In this document: positions 1-11,310 of the stretch, piece by piece
Position numbering within the stretch: the stretch's first letter is position 1
Layout of the letters: every line of letters starts with the position of its first letter
Assembly: GCA_946965045.2 (NCBI GenBank)
Contig: OX337242.1
Coordinates: 1 to 64,000, forward strand
Length of the DNA: 64,000 bases
Source of the DNA: Epithemia pelagica
Lineage: Eukaryota > Bacillariophyta > Bacillariophyceae > Surirellales > Surirellaceae
Direction of reading: 5' to 3'
Notes under the pieces: generated by a model
Told to the model about the DNA's origin: nothing
What the model saw: the letters and a program-made list of their open reading frames with translations, nothing else
Databases searched by the model: none
Translations under genes and position numbers: made by a program

Positions 1-613
1 CCTAACCCTAACCCTAACCCTAACCCTAACCCTAACCCTAACCCTAACCCTAACCCTAACCCTAACCCTAACCCTAACCCTAACCCTAACCCTAACCCTA
101 ACCCTAACCCTAACCCTAACCCTAACCCTAACCCTAACCCTAACCCTAACCCTAACCCTAACCCTAACCCTAACCCTAACCCTAACCCTAACCCTAACCC
201 TAACCCTAACCCTAACCCTAACCCTAACCCTAACCCTAACCCTAACCCTAACCCTAACCCTAACCCTAACCCTAACCCTAACCCTAACCCTAACCCTAAC
301 CCTAACCCTAACCCTAACCCTAACCCTAACCCTAACCCTAACCCTAACCCTAACCCTAACCCTAACCCTAACCCTAACCCTAACCCTAACCCTAACCCTA
401 ACCCTAACCCTAACCCTAACCCTAACCCTAACCCTAACCCTAACCCTAACCCTAACCCTAACCCTAACCCTAACCCTAACCCTAACCCTAACCCTAACCC
501 TAACCCTAACCCTAACCCTAACCCTAACCCTAACCCTAACCCTAACCCTAACCCTAACCCTAACCCTAACCCTAACCCTAACCCTAACCCTAACCCTAAC
601 CCTAACCCTAACC
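1..613. repeat. Telomere, (CCCTAA)n
   Basis: About 102 perfect head-to-tail copies of CCCTAA with no variant units, ending at a CCTTTTT transition. The C-rich strand reads 5'->3' from the window start, which is the orientation of a left chromosome end capped by TTAGGG. The purity suggests functional telomere rather than an interstitial relic. Its true length is unknown because the window begins inside it. Confidence 0.97.
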
Positions 614-670
614 TTTTTCCGGTCGCACATGTGATTCTACAGAGTGAACTTAGTGCGCACCGGAAAAAGG
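612..670. repeat. Telomere-adjacent inverted repeat (hairpin)
   Basis: CCTTTTTCCGGT (612-623) is matched by its exact reverse complement ACCGGAAAAAGG (659-670). The next inward bases (CGCAC against GTGCGC) also pair with a one-base bulge, giving an almost 17-bp stem around a loop of about 25 nt. The first two bases are shared with the last telomere repeat, so the palindrome abuts the telomere exactly. It does not recur elsewhere in the window as far as I could read. It could be a terminal palindrome of a degraded element or a local structure at the telomere junction. Bases 671-692 are unassigned. Confidence 0.7.
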
Positions 671-692
671 TCAATTCCTAGCAAAACTATTA

Positions 693-750
693 GGGCCTGT
701 TGTATCATTGCCATGCCATGCGTAGCGTAGTCATCTTGCATGTCGTAGAC
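693..750 (-). pseudogene. 58-bp stub of the diverged helicase paralogue
   Basis: These bases match 11253-11310, the N-proximal edge of the diverged helicase fragment at 10430-11310. On the left the match starts at GGG inside a TTAGGG (690-695), where the other copy has TGGG. On the right it joins the satellite at exactly the same base as the internal copy. It is therefore the left end of the segmental duplication, cut off near the telomere. It has no coding potential. Confidence 0.75.
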
Positions 751-3700
751 AATACGACAAAATCCTCAACACTTTACTCCAAGTTCGCACAGCACGCAAC
801 ACACCTTCCCACTTGACGATCCAAAATTACAAACCATCAATAGATAGACCATTCAAATACCTTCAAGACACATCACTTGCAAATCATGTCGCACATTGAC
901 ATCTCACTCAAATTCACACTCAACACACAAGACGACAAAATCCTAAACACTTTACTCCAAGTTCGCACAGCACGCAACACACCATCCCACTTGACGATCC
1001 AAAATTACAAACCATCAATAGATAGACCATTCAAATACCTTCAACACACATCACTTGCAAATAATGTCGCACATTGACATCTCACTCAAATTCACACTCA
1101 AATCACAAGTCTACAATATCCACAACACTATACTCCAAGTTTGCACTGCACGCAATTCACCTTCCCACTTGACGATCCAAAATTACAAACCATCAATAGA
1201 TAGACCATTCAAATACCTTCAAGACACATCACTTGCGAATCATGTCGCATATTGACATCTCACTCAAATTCACACTCAACACACAAGACGACAAAATCCT
1301 CAACACTATACTCCAAGTTCGCACAGCACGCAATTCACCTTCCCACTTGACAATCCAAAATTACAAACCATCAATAGATACACCATTCAAATACCTTCAA
1401 GACACATCACTTGCAAATCACGTCGCATATTGACATCTCACTCAAATTCACACTCAAATCACAAGTCTACAATATCCACAACACTATACTCCAAGTTCGC
1501 ACTGCACGCAATTCACCTTCCCACTTGACGATCCAAAATTACAAACCATCAATAGATAGACCATTCAAATACCTTCAAGACACATCACTTGCGAATCATG
1601 TCGCATATTGACATCTCACTCAAATTCACACTCAACACACAAGACGACAAAATCCTCAACACTATACTCCAAGTTCGCACAGCACGCAATTCACCTTCCC
1701 ACTTGACGATCCAAAATTACAAACCATCAATAGATACACCATTCAAATACCTTCAAGACATATCACTTGCAAATCATGTCGCACATTGACATCTCACTCA
1801 AATTCACACTCAACACACAAGACGACAAAATCCTCAACACTATACTCCAAGTTCGCACAGCACGCAACACACCTTCCCACTTGACGATCCAAAATTACAA
1901 TCCATCAATAGATAGACCATTCAAATACCTTCAACACACATCACTTGCGAATCATGTCGCATATTGACATCTCACTCAAATTCACACTCAAATCACAAGT
2001 CTACAATATCCACAACACTATACTCCAAGTTCGCACTGCACGCAACACACCTTCCCACTTGACGATCCAAAATTACTAACCATCAATAGATAGACCATTC
2101 AAATACCTTCAAGACACATCACTTGCGAATCATGTCGCATATTGACATCTCACTCAAATTCACACTCAACACACAAGACGACAAAATCCTCAACACTATG
2201 CTCCAAGTTCGCACAGCACGCAATTCACCTTCCCACTTGACAATCCAAAATTACAAACCATCAATAGATACACCATTCAAATACCTTCAAGACACATCAC
2301 TTGCAAATCATGTCGCACATTGACATCTCACTCAAATTCACACTCAACACAAGACAACAAAATCCTAAACACTTTACTCCAAGTTCGCACAGCACGCAAC
2401 ACACCTTCCCACTTGACGATCCAAAATTACAAACCATCAATAGATAGACCATTCAAATACCTTCAAGACACATCACTTGCAAATCATGTCGCATATTGAC
2501 ATCTCACTCAAATTCACACTCAAATCACAAGTCTACAATATCCACAACACTATACTCCAAGTTCGCACTGCACGAAACACACCTGGCCACTTGGTGAACA
2601 AAAATCGGAAAACATCAATAGATACACCATTCATCTACCTTCAAACCACTTCCCATGCGCATCATGTCGCATATTGACATCTCACTCAAATTCACACTCA
2701 AATCACAAGTCTACAATATCCTCAACACTATACTCCAAGTTCGCACAGCACGCAACACACCTTCCCACTTGACGATCCAAAATTACAAACCATCAATAGA
2801 TAGACCATTCAAATACCTTCAAGACACATCACTTGCAAATCATGTCGCACATTGACATCTTACTCAAATTCACACTCAACACACAAGACGACAAAATCCT
2901 CAACACTTTACTCCAAGTTCGCACAGCACGCAACACACCTTCCCACTTGACGATCCAAAATTACAAACCATCAATAGATAAACCATTCAAATACCTTCAA
3001 CACACATCACTTGCAAATCATGTCGCATATTGACATCTCACTCAAATTCACACTCAACACACAAGACGACAAAATCCTCAACACTTTACTCCAAGTTCGC
3101 ACAGCACGCAATTCACCTTCCCACTTGACGATCCAAAATTAAAAACCATCAATAGATAGACCATTCATCTACCTTCAAGCCACATCCCATGCGAATCATG
3201 TCGCATATTGACATCTCACTCAAATTCACACTCAACACACAAGACGACAAAATCCTCAACACTTTACTCCAAGTTCGCACAGCACGCAACACACCTTCCC
3301 ACTTGACGATCCAAAATTACAAACCATCAATAGATAGACCATTCAAATACCTTCAAGACACATCACTTGCAAATCATGTCGCACATTGACATCTCACTCA
3401 AATTCACACTCAACACACAAGACGACAAAATCCTAAACACTTTACTCCAAGTTCGCACAGCACGCAATTCACCTTCCCACTTGACGATCCAAAATTACAA
3501 ACCATCAATAGATAGACCATTCAAATACCTTCAAGACACATCACTTGCAAATCATGTCGCATATTGACATCTCACTCAAATTCACACTCAAATCACAAGT
3601 CTACAATATCCACAACACTATACTCCAAGTTCGCACTGCACGAAACACACCTGGCCACTTGGTGAACAAAAATCGGAAAACATCAATAGATACACCATTC

Positions 3701-5811
3701 ATCTACCTTCAAGACACATCACTTGCGAATCATGTCGCATATTGACATCTCACTCAAATTCACACTCAAATCACAAGACGACAAAATCCTCAACACTTTA
3801 CTCCAAGTTCGCACAGCACGCAACACACCTTCCCACTTGACGATCCAAAATTACAAACCATCAATAGATAGACCATTTAAATACCTTCAACACACATCAC
3901 TTGCAAATCATGTCGCACATTGACATCTCACTCAAATTCACACTCAACACACAAGACGACAAAATCCTCAACACTTTACTCCAAGTTCGCACAGCACGCA
4001 ACACACCATCCCACTTGACGATCCAAAATTACAAACCATCAATAGATAGACCATTCAAATACCTTCAACACACATCACTTGCAAATCATGTCGCACATTG
4101 ACATCTCACTCAAATTCACACTCAACACACAAGTCTACAAAATCCTCAACACTTTACTCCAAGTTCGCACAGCACGCAACACACCTTCCCACTTGACAAT
4201 CCAAAATTACAAACCATCAATAGATAGACCATTCAAATACCTTCAAGCCACATCCCATGCGAATCATGTCGCATATTGACATCTCACTCAAATTCACACT
4301 CAAATCACAAGTCTACAATATCCACAACACTATACTCCAAGTTCGCACAGCACACAATTCACCTTCCCACTTGACGATCCAAAATTACAAACCATCAATA
4401 GATAGACCATTCAAATACCTTCAAGACACATCACTTGCAAATCATGTCGCACATTGACATCTTACTCAAATTCACACTCAACACACAAGACGACAAAATC
4501 CTCAACACTTTACTCCAAGTTCGCACAGCACGCAACACACCTTCCCACTTGACGATCCAAAATTACAAACCATCAATAGATAGACCATTCAAATACCTTC
4601 AAGACACATCACTTGCGAATCATGTCGCACATTGACATCTCACTCAAATTCACACTCAACACACAAGACGACAAAATCCTCAACACTTTACTCCAAGTTC
4701 GCACAGCACGCAATTCACCTTCCCACTTGACGATCCAAAATTACAAACCATCAATAGATAGACCATTCAAATACCTTCAAGACACATCACTTGCAAATCA
4801 TGTCGCATATTGACATCTCACTCCAATTCACACTCAACACACAAGACGACAAAATCCTCAACACTATACACCAAGTTCGCACTGCACGAAACACACCTGG
4901 CCACTTGGTGAACAAAAATCGCAAAACATCAATAAATACACCATTCATCTACCTTCAAGCCACATCCCATGCGCATCATGTCGCATATTGACATCTCACT
5001 CAAATTCACACTCAAATCACAAGTCTACAATATCCACAACACTATACTCCAAGTTCGCACAGCACGCAATTCACCTTCCCACTTGACGATCCAAAATTAC
5101 AAACCATCAATAGATAGACCATTCAAATACCTTCACGACACATCACTTGCGAATCATGTCGCCACTTGCAAATCATGTCGCACATTGACATCTCACTCAA
5201 ATTCACACTCAACACACAAGTCCACAATATCCACAACACTATACACCAAGTTCGCACTGCACGAAACACACCTGGCCACTTGGTGAACAAAAATCGCAAA
5301 ACATCAATAGATACACCATTCATCTACCTTCAAGCCACTTCCCATGCGCATCATGTCGCATATTGACATCTCACTCAAATTCACACTCAAATCACAAGTC
5401 TACAATATCCACAACACTATACTCCAAGTTCGCACAGCACGCAATTCACCTTCCCACTTGACGATCCAAAATTACAAACCATCAATAGATAGACCATTCA
5501 AATACCTTCAAGACACATCACTTGCAAATCATGTCGCACATTGACATCTTACTCAAATTCACACTCAACACACAAGACGACAAAATCCTCAACACTTTAC
5601 TCCAAGTTCGCACAGCACGCAACACACCTTCCCACTTGACGATCCAAAATTACAAACCATCAATAGATAGACCATTCAAATACCTTCAAGACACATCACT
5701 TGCAAATCATGTCGCATATTGACATCTCACTCAAATTCACACTCAAATCACAAGTCCACAATATCCACAACACAATACTCCAAGTTCGCACTGCACGAAA
5801 CACACCTTCCA
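751..5811. repeat. 178-bp subtelomeric satellite, block 1 (about 28 monomers)
   Basis: Tandem monomers of 178 bp, AC-rich on the plus strand. At least three variant segments alternate: ACACAAGACGACAAAATCC, AATCACAAGTCTACAATATC, and a CCTGGCCACTTGGTGAACA version of the second half. Near 2340 one monomer is 2 bp short. At 5160 a 19-bp direct duplication makes a 197-bp unit. Each monomer carries a 66-codon open frame beginning TTG or ATG, but 178 is not a multiple of three, so the frame shifts at every unit. Coding is unlikely. The array ends directly against the helicase cassette at CACCTTCC/ACTAACCC. Confidence 0.95.
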
Positions 5812-5854
5812 CTAACCCGAATACTCACATCGCAACGAATTGTATTATGTAAAC

Positions 5855-8800
5855 TTATACTTTAGATTTTGCGAGGAAACCCATGAATGTGCTTTCGCTT
5901 GTGTAGACTGTGGCCATGTAGTCTGCGAGTGAGCACTTAGCTTGTACAGATCCTGATATGAGGAGTCTTTTCAGTCGGTTCTTCAAGGGACAATTTGACA
6001 ACGAATGAGACTGGTACCCTGGTCTCTCATGATAATCGAGACACTTGTAGCAAATCCTGCCTTTGTAATGGTTAGTCAAGAAATCACTGAACCGACAGTC
6101 CCTTCGAAAATGGTCTCCCCCACAATTGAAACAACCCTTCGTCAAACAGGCATCACCTTGGCATTCTCTCCGACCACACACAAGACATTGTTCCTTCAAA
6201 GTCATTAAGACAAGCATAGCATCATTTACTTGCGTAGTACGAATCTCTTCCTTTTGTTTGGCTTGGCTTCCAACTACGTTTACAGGGATCATTTTTTGCC
6301 TTCCAATACATACGTCACATACGTTGCACTGTTCGTACGTCGAGCCAAATTTGCCAGCCAAAGATACAACCCGACACTTCCCTCTCTCAGTCTCCCAGTC
6401 CACAAGACCTTTTATGGTTCCAATTTGCATGTAATCTTGTTCGTTACTGGTATCAATAACACCAAGCTCTCTCAACCGATGGAAGTTCATCATATCCTCC
6501 TTCTCCATTGCCGCTTGTCGTGTTGATGATAATTTGTTTGCAAATATCACAAAGGATGAAGTCCCAGTACGTTGTTTGGGACGAAGTCTTCCCAGTGCTA
6601 GAACCACAGACATCAAGGAAAACAAATGGCCAACCACGACCACACAATGGCACTTTGGATTCTCGTTGCCCACCAATGCCACTGTTGAAGAAACTAGAAT
6701 TGATATGGCTGAAGCCGACCATCTCTTGGCAATATCACGTTGCTTGCTCGTTGTTGTCTCCGATGTTACGAACTCCACGGGACCAAGGGACATTTCTTCC
6801 AAACTTGCAACAACATCCATCCCAAGCTGCTTAGAAGCAACAATGACATGAATCCCATGTCCCAATCGAGTAAAAGAGTTCATGGTGGATTGAATAAAAT
6901 CTTTGAATTTGTAACGAATAGCGACATCAACCACTACCGAGAACCGAAAACCAGATGGGAAGGAACCCAAAACCCTGTCGGAGTGCGAGATTGTCATGTC
7001 ATCCAAGGTCCCCTTAGATAAGGCCAAATATTTCATTAGTGGGGGAAGAAATCTCCGTGGCAAAGAACCACTCAAGGTCATAATGGGCACTTCATATTTT
7101 GCCAACCGAGGCAAACATTCCAATCGTGTACGAAACCCAATTTCTGAGTAAATAGTGTGAATCTCATCCACAATGATCCTTCCCAGCTTTCCCACCGTCA
7201 CCCACTCTTTTAGAATGAACGAGTGATTTCGTTCCAACACCCAAATCGCATCCAAGCTCATGAAGACGACATCGGGAAGGTTCTTCATGTCAGAAATGAC
7301 ATCTGGTAATTCACCCAATGAGAAATCGGATGCTGTCAAAGTCACTGATCTGACATCAACTTTAGTCTGTTTCGCTGTAGATATCATACTCTCGTCATGA
7401 TATCCCGCCAGGAATTTATAGGGAACAATGACTAGTGTTGTCTGTTGTTTGGTTCCATACAACCTCACCCCGGTTGTTGGCAAAATCCATGACATTGATT
7501 TACCCCCTCCACACGGCAAGCCAAAGTGACCATGTCTCTCATATTCCGAGCAAGTGTAGTGCAACATGTCCCGCTGCTGGTCGCAAGTGTAATTTGCAGC
7601 AGGCCCAAATAGTTTACGTAATGTGAGTAGTATCTGTTCGTCACTGAGTCCCTTCGCAATGACTGTCTCTTTCTGAACCAATTTTTCTCCCAAAGCCTTG
7701 TGGTATGTCATGAACAACTCCTCTTTCGTGTTTCCGGATAGAGATCCATAATGATCTCTATGGGTCCAATAACTATGACCCGACTGCTCTGCGACCATCT
7801 GAGTTGTATGCTGGTTATGTATTGCTGTCTCATCCACCTGGGGAAAAAGTACATTGGACACAGATGTCCACAAATGCCTGATTTGTGTACAGTCCGGGCG
7901 ATCCTCAAACCCAAAGATGGTTGCCACAGCATCACCCATGTAGAATGCCCGATTATTTCTCACAGGAACAAGGCAACCAAGAGATTCATGGCGAAGTTCA
8001 CATAGCACTCGAAAGACCATGTATGCTCGACTCAAGGTCATGCAAAGTTTGTGCTCAATCAAATCTTTACCTTTGTGGTGAACACTGAACGCTTTTTCAC
8101 TGTGTGAGTAGTAATACACACAGCCTCCATGCCACCGCACGTCAGAAAACAGGCTACGAGAAATTTCAGTGTATCGCATGGACCCCAAACCTGTTCCATG
8201 AAATGCCAATTCCAAATAGGAGGCAAGGACATCAATGTCGCAGAGATCATAGTCGTCCTGAAGAACAATATCCTCTTGGGAGTAATTATTGTGACCCGAT
8301 GCCAAAGTCATTGTTGTCTTGCCCATAGAACTCCAACACACGAACAGTGGATATCGTCGATTCAGTAGATTCACCCAACGATTACCCTTGATCACCTTGC
8401 AAAGTGAAGCAACCAACTTGTCAAAGATGATCGGAATGACGTTCGACCATTTTTGAAACTTGAACATAAAACCATCAACAAGTATATCGTAGTTGTCTTG
8501 AATGGACACTTTCCATGAAGACGGTGTGAGCGACTCTCTCTCCCGCATACGCCGAATCGTACTTGCCAAAAAATTGACTGTGATGGAGTTTTGAACATTT
8601 TCCACCAGCCGAGAAGCTTTCTCATGGTAGCCCCGTCCCATGAAGTATATCATTGAGCAAATACTGGCCCGAAGCATGGCCAAAATGGCTGACAGCATTG
8701 TCGCAATGTAGGAGGGACTCCAAACAGAAAGTGTCTCTGAACCTTCTTGCCCCCGGACAACTCTCCCCGCGCAGTAGGTCATGACTGTGGTATGATGCTG

Positions 8801-9778
8801 AACAGAATCCACTGTTTCTAAACACAGCTTTGCCAGTAAAGAGGGAATATCTCTAGTGAGTGGCAGAAGTTTGTGGTTGCTTTGACACAGGAACGAGAGC
8901 AATTTCTTGAACTCGGGGAGAAGTCTTTTGGGGTACGCAGTGAAGGTGAAAGTAGAAATCGCATTGGGACTTCTTGCTCCATCAAAGACCAACAGCCTTG
9001 ATCGGTAATTTGCTGGAACCATCTGGACATGGAGGGCAGCCTGTGCTGTGAGCCAGTGTTCTCCTTGATGGTACAACAAATCAAAGAGTGGTTGATTGTT
9101 GATGATGTGTTTCAAGTTGATGGAGTCATATAAGGAATGCACTCGTTCCTTGAATGACCTTCCCTTGGGCCTGGATGGGTAAGGTTGGTCTTGGGCCAAG
9201 GGATGGAAAAGGGGTACGAAACACCCCATCATATCGGGGAGTACATGAAGAGTTGCTTGTAGTTGTGTGCTTGTTTTGAGTGAAGGGGCTTCTTGACAGG
9301 AATACTTGATCTGTAATGCCTTGAGGGAAATCATACGGCCACAGGTACTGATTTGTAGCTCCTCTTCTGTAGGGGAGAGAGCACCGCAGGTGCGACCCGA
9401 GGACAAATGTCTGTACACATTTTGAAGTTTCAAGCTCCCATCAAGACAATGACATGAATAGCCCTTGACCTTTTCCCCCGTCATATATTCAGAGACACTT
9501 GAAATGTCTTGCATAACACTTTGAAGGAGGGTCATTTGATGTTCTATCAGTGACTGGCTTTCAGAACGTGAGACAGACACACCATGGCCATTAAGGTGCC
9601 TTTGCATGGACCATAGACTGGTTCCGAACGGTTTCCCACATAGGCGACACCCCATACCAAAGGGGGTCACTAGCGTGACATCGACAGCCTGTAGTTTGTT
9701 CTCTTCCTTTTTTTTCTTCGTTGGTCTCCTCCTTGATGGAGAAGGAGTCCCTGGCCCATTATTAGAGGGGGAAGCCAT
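5855..9778 (-). CDS. RecQ-like telomere-linked helicase with zinc fingers (intact, 1307 aa)
   Basis: Predicted nuclear SF2 DNA helicase, transcribed toward the telomere. The N-terminus is rich in Ser/Pro and then basic (RRRPTKKKKEE, likely nuclear localisation). A C2H2 finger follows at about 44-65 (C-x2-C-x13-H-x3-H). The 400-700 region is conserved with the nearby paralogue fragment. Helicase motifs come next: motif I GGGKS near residue 758, DEIH box near 872, then LSGSLP, and a GRLRPKQRTG motif that may correspond to motif VI. The tail is Cys-rich (CNVCDVC, CLVCGRREC) with a C-x2-C-x3-H-x4-C knuckle (CFNCGGDHFRRDC) and a further CYKC/HERPGYQSH cluster. This layout, and the place beside a telomere, match the telomere-linked helicases of fungi (S. 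pombe tlh, Ustilago UTASa families). The start is the ATG shared by all cassette copies. Function in telomere maintenance or recombination is inferred. Confidence 0.85.
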   Translation of the reverse strand: MASPSNNGPGTPSPSRRRPTKKKKEENKLQAVDVTLVTPFGMGCRLCGKPFGTSLWSMQRHLNGHGVSVSRSESQSLIEHQMTLLQSVMQDISSVSEYMTGEKVKGYSCHCLDGSLKLQNVYRHLSSGRTCGALSPTEEELQISTCGRMISLKALQIKYSCQEAPSLKTSTQLQATLHVLPDMMGCFVPLFHPLAQDQPYPSRPKGRSFKERVHSLYDSINLKHIINNQPLFDLLYHQGEHWLTAQAALHVQMVPANYRSRLLVFDGARSPNAISTFTFTAYPKRLLPEFKKLLSFLCQSNHKLLPLTRDIPSLLAKLCLETVDSVQHHTTVMTYCAGRVVRGQEGSETLSVWSPSYIATMLSAILAMLRASICSMIYFMGRGYHEKASRLVENVQNSITVNFLASTIRRMRERESLTPSSWKVSIQDNYDILVDGFMFKFQKWSNVIPIIFDKLVASLCKVIKGNRWVNLLNRRYPLFVCWSSMGKTTMTLASGHNNYSQEDIVLQDDYDLCDIDVLASYLELAFHGTGLGSMRYTEISRSLFSDVRWHGGCVYYYSHSEKAFSVHHKGKDLIEHKLCMTLSRAYMVFRVLCELRHESLGCLVPVRNNRAFYMGDAVATIFGFEDRPDCTQIRHLWTSVSNVLFPQVDETAIHNQHTTQMVAEQSGHSYWTHRDHYGSLSGNTKEELFMTYHKALGEKLVQKETVIAKGLSDEQILLTLRKLFGPAANYTCDQQRDMLHYTCSEYERHGHFGLPCGGGKSMSWILPTTGVRLYGTKQQTTLVIVPYKFLAGYHDESMISTAKQTKVDVRSVTLTASDFSLGELPDVISDMKNLPDVVFMSLDAIWVLERNHSFILKEWVTVGKLGRIIVDEIHTIYSEIGFRTRLECLPRLAKYEVPIMTLSGSLPRRFLPPLMKYLALSKGTLDDMTISHSDRVLGSFPSGFRFSVVVDVAIRYKFKDFIQSTMNSFTRLGHGIHVIVASKQLGMDVVASLEEMSLGPVEFVTSETTTSKQRDIAKRWSASAISILVSSTVALVGNENPKCHCVVVVGHLFSLMSVVLALGRLRPKQRTGTSSFVIFANKLSSTRQAAMEKEDMMNFHRLRELGVIDTSNEQDYMQIGTIKGLVDWETERGKCRVVSLAGKFGSTYEQCNVCDVCIGRQKMIPVNVVGSQAKQKEEIRTTQVNDAMLVLMTLKEQCLVCGRRECQGDACLTKGCFNCGGDHFRRDCRFSDFLTNHYKGRICYKCLDYHERPGYQSHSLSNCPLKNRLKRLLISGSVQAKCSLADYMATVYTSESTFMGFLAKSKV

Positions 9779-10429
9779 TGTCGATAGAGGTTTTGCTGAG
9801 AGTGTTCAAGAGACATCTTTCATCGTTCATCAAAGAAAGGGAGTGATGACCCTTTGCAGAATTGCATTGGGCCCAATTTACTGAACGAATGATGGGTAGG
9901 TACAAAGACCTAGAGGCATAAACTAGGAATGGTCAAAATGGGATTTTGATGAGAACTAGTGATGGGTGGAAAGAGATTTTTCTGTGAAATGCCAGCGTCA
10001 TTTGGCGGGAAAAAAGATTGTACAAAAAAGTTAGTTGGTCATTTGTGTACAAATATATGTCACTCGTACACACATATTAGCTGGTTTGTTGTAACAAGGA
10101 AATTTTGTACAGCAAACCAAAGGAAATTCAATCTTACGTTGATTCTTCTATGTAGAGTAGGGCAAGACAAAAACCTAACTGGCAGAGCTCTGAAAAGTAT
10201 TTGGCCAGTATAGAGCATATTGAATATGACGGCTTTTCGGGAGTGGTCAAAGGGGCATAGACAAGGCCACTGCTCAATCGCAACAAAAGCATAACAAATT
10301 GCAGCTCATCCGCAACAAATCCTTGCTCATATGCAACAGGCACTATAGGATTTTGTGCTCATATGCACACGTTCAAATTCTACGGTCTCTAGTACTAAAA
10401 GCTCCCAAAAAAGTGAAATATCCTTAGGG
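9779..10429 (-). promoter_or_regulatory. Upstream region of the helicase cassette, copy 1
   Basis: This 651-bp block precedes the helicase ATG and recurs almost unchanged at 18030-18680 and 19280-19928, with its distal 144 bp again at 21624-21767. It contains repeated words: TGTACA several times (about 10020-10110) and TGCTCATATGCA twice (about 10324 and 10356). The conservation could reflect only recent duplication. It should hold the promoter, but I find no certain TATA or initiator element. It stops at CCTTAGGG. Confidence 0.5.
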
Positions 10430-11310
10430 CAACATCGTCAGGCACACTTTATCTCTGCAGTCGTCGAAGTGTTGGTACCAAATACATAATTTAGCACGGA
10501 AGTCCAAAATTGACGAAGTTGTGTTGCATGCGGACGTTGCGTGAAATGGAAAATCTCGGCAGCTGCATCAGTCATTGTGTGATTACGCTTTTTGTAGTCC
10601 AGAGCAGGAATCATGTCGAAAGGGCTCCCATACTCCAACTTACTGGTTGCCATTCGAAAGAGAAGATAAAGCCGAGCCACTTGAGAAGGCAACTTATGGT
10701 CCGTCACTCGTTGATTGTATTTTCCTGTCCAGGAGCCAGTCTTCTGAGAAATTGCATCATAGTAGAAAGTTTGCTGATGCCAAACCAATCGAGTAACTTC
10801 AGATCGTCCAATTTCTGTGTATCTCATAGGGCCACATCCCATTCCATGGAAAGCAAATTCCATATAAGAGCACAGTCGCTCTAGGTTCACAAGGCCCATA
10901 CTGCTTTTGTCCGTGACCACCACAAGGTCACTCGAGCAAATAGTTCGTTGTCCATCCCACAAGGAGAAAGAAAATTCATAGGTCATTGTATTGAGCTTGA
11001 CTTGGAGAGGACTGTCATTGCTACAAAACGTTTTCCAAATGTCTCCTTCAAATAATGACCCGACTATTCCCATGCAAGCATTGACTGTCGTTGGGATGAC
11101 GTGACTCCAATATTCCCTTCGGAATTCAAAGCCATCGACTGCAATATTGCCATGAGGAGTAACAGAGACCTTTCGTGATGATGGCTTGAGGTTTTCTAAT
11201 TCTCTCATTTTTCGAATAGTCGAGCCAAGAAAGTTGATGGTGAAACTTTCTTGGGCCTGTTGTATCATTGCCATGCCATGCGTAGCGTAGTCATCTTGCA
11301 TGTCGTAGAC
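10430..11310 (-). pseudogene. Diverged helicase paralogue, central fragment
   Basis: One open frame (10438-11301, 287 codons) aligns with about residues 390-650 of the intact helicase. Shared blocks include FLxSTIRxMRE, LxPSSxKVS, the fuller AFHGxGxGxMRYTEIxRS, DHKL and a TQxRxxWTSVxNxxF motif. Many residues differ, so it is an older paralogue, not a recent copy. It lacks the finger, all helicase motifs and the zinc tail. It is cut on one side by the TTAGGG end of cassette 1 and on the other by satellite block 2, at the same base as the stub at 693-750. Confidence 0.85.

Larger units (their letters stand above)
5812..10429 (-). repeat. Subtelomeric helicase cassette, copy 1
   Basis: A 4.6-kb unit holding the helicase gene and its upstream region, repeated at 14060-18680 and partly at 18681-19928 and 21624-21767. 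Its left edge, where the satellite stops, is CTAACCCGAA. Its right edge is CCTTAGGG, after which each copy is followed by different DNA. Both edges are telomere-repeat motifs. I see no terminal inverted repeat, target-site duplication, transposase or reverse transcriptase, so whether it moves itself or spreads by subtelomeric recombination is open. Confidence 0.7.

Noticed and set aside
877-5722. Series of 66-codon open frames, one per satellite monomer
   Set aside because: They use TTG or ATG in a 178-bp repeat that changes frame each unit, overlap one another and end at the same satellite position. This is repeat composition, not genes.
6005-9084. Numerous 60-110 codon frames on both strands within the helicase gene
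   Set aside because: All lie inside the 1307-codon helicase and repeat identically in copy 2 because the DNA is duplicated.
5812-10429. Helitron or other DNA transposon
   Set aside because: No Rep domain, no transposase, no terminal inverted repeats and no target duplication seen. Helicase motifs are RecQ-like rather than Pif1-like. A non-autonomous mode cannot be excluded.
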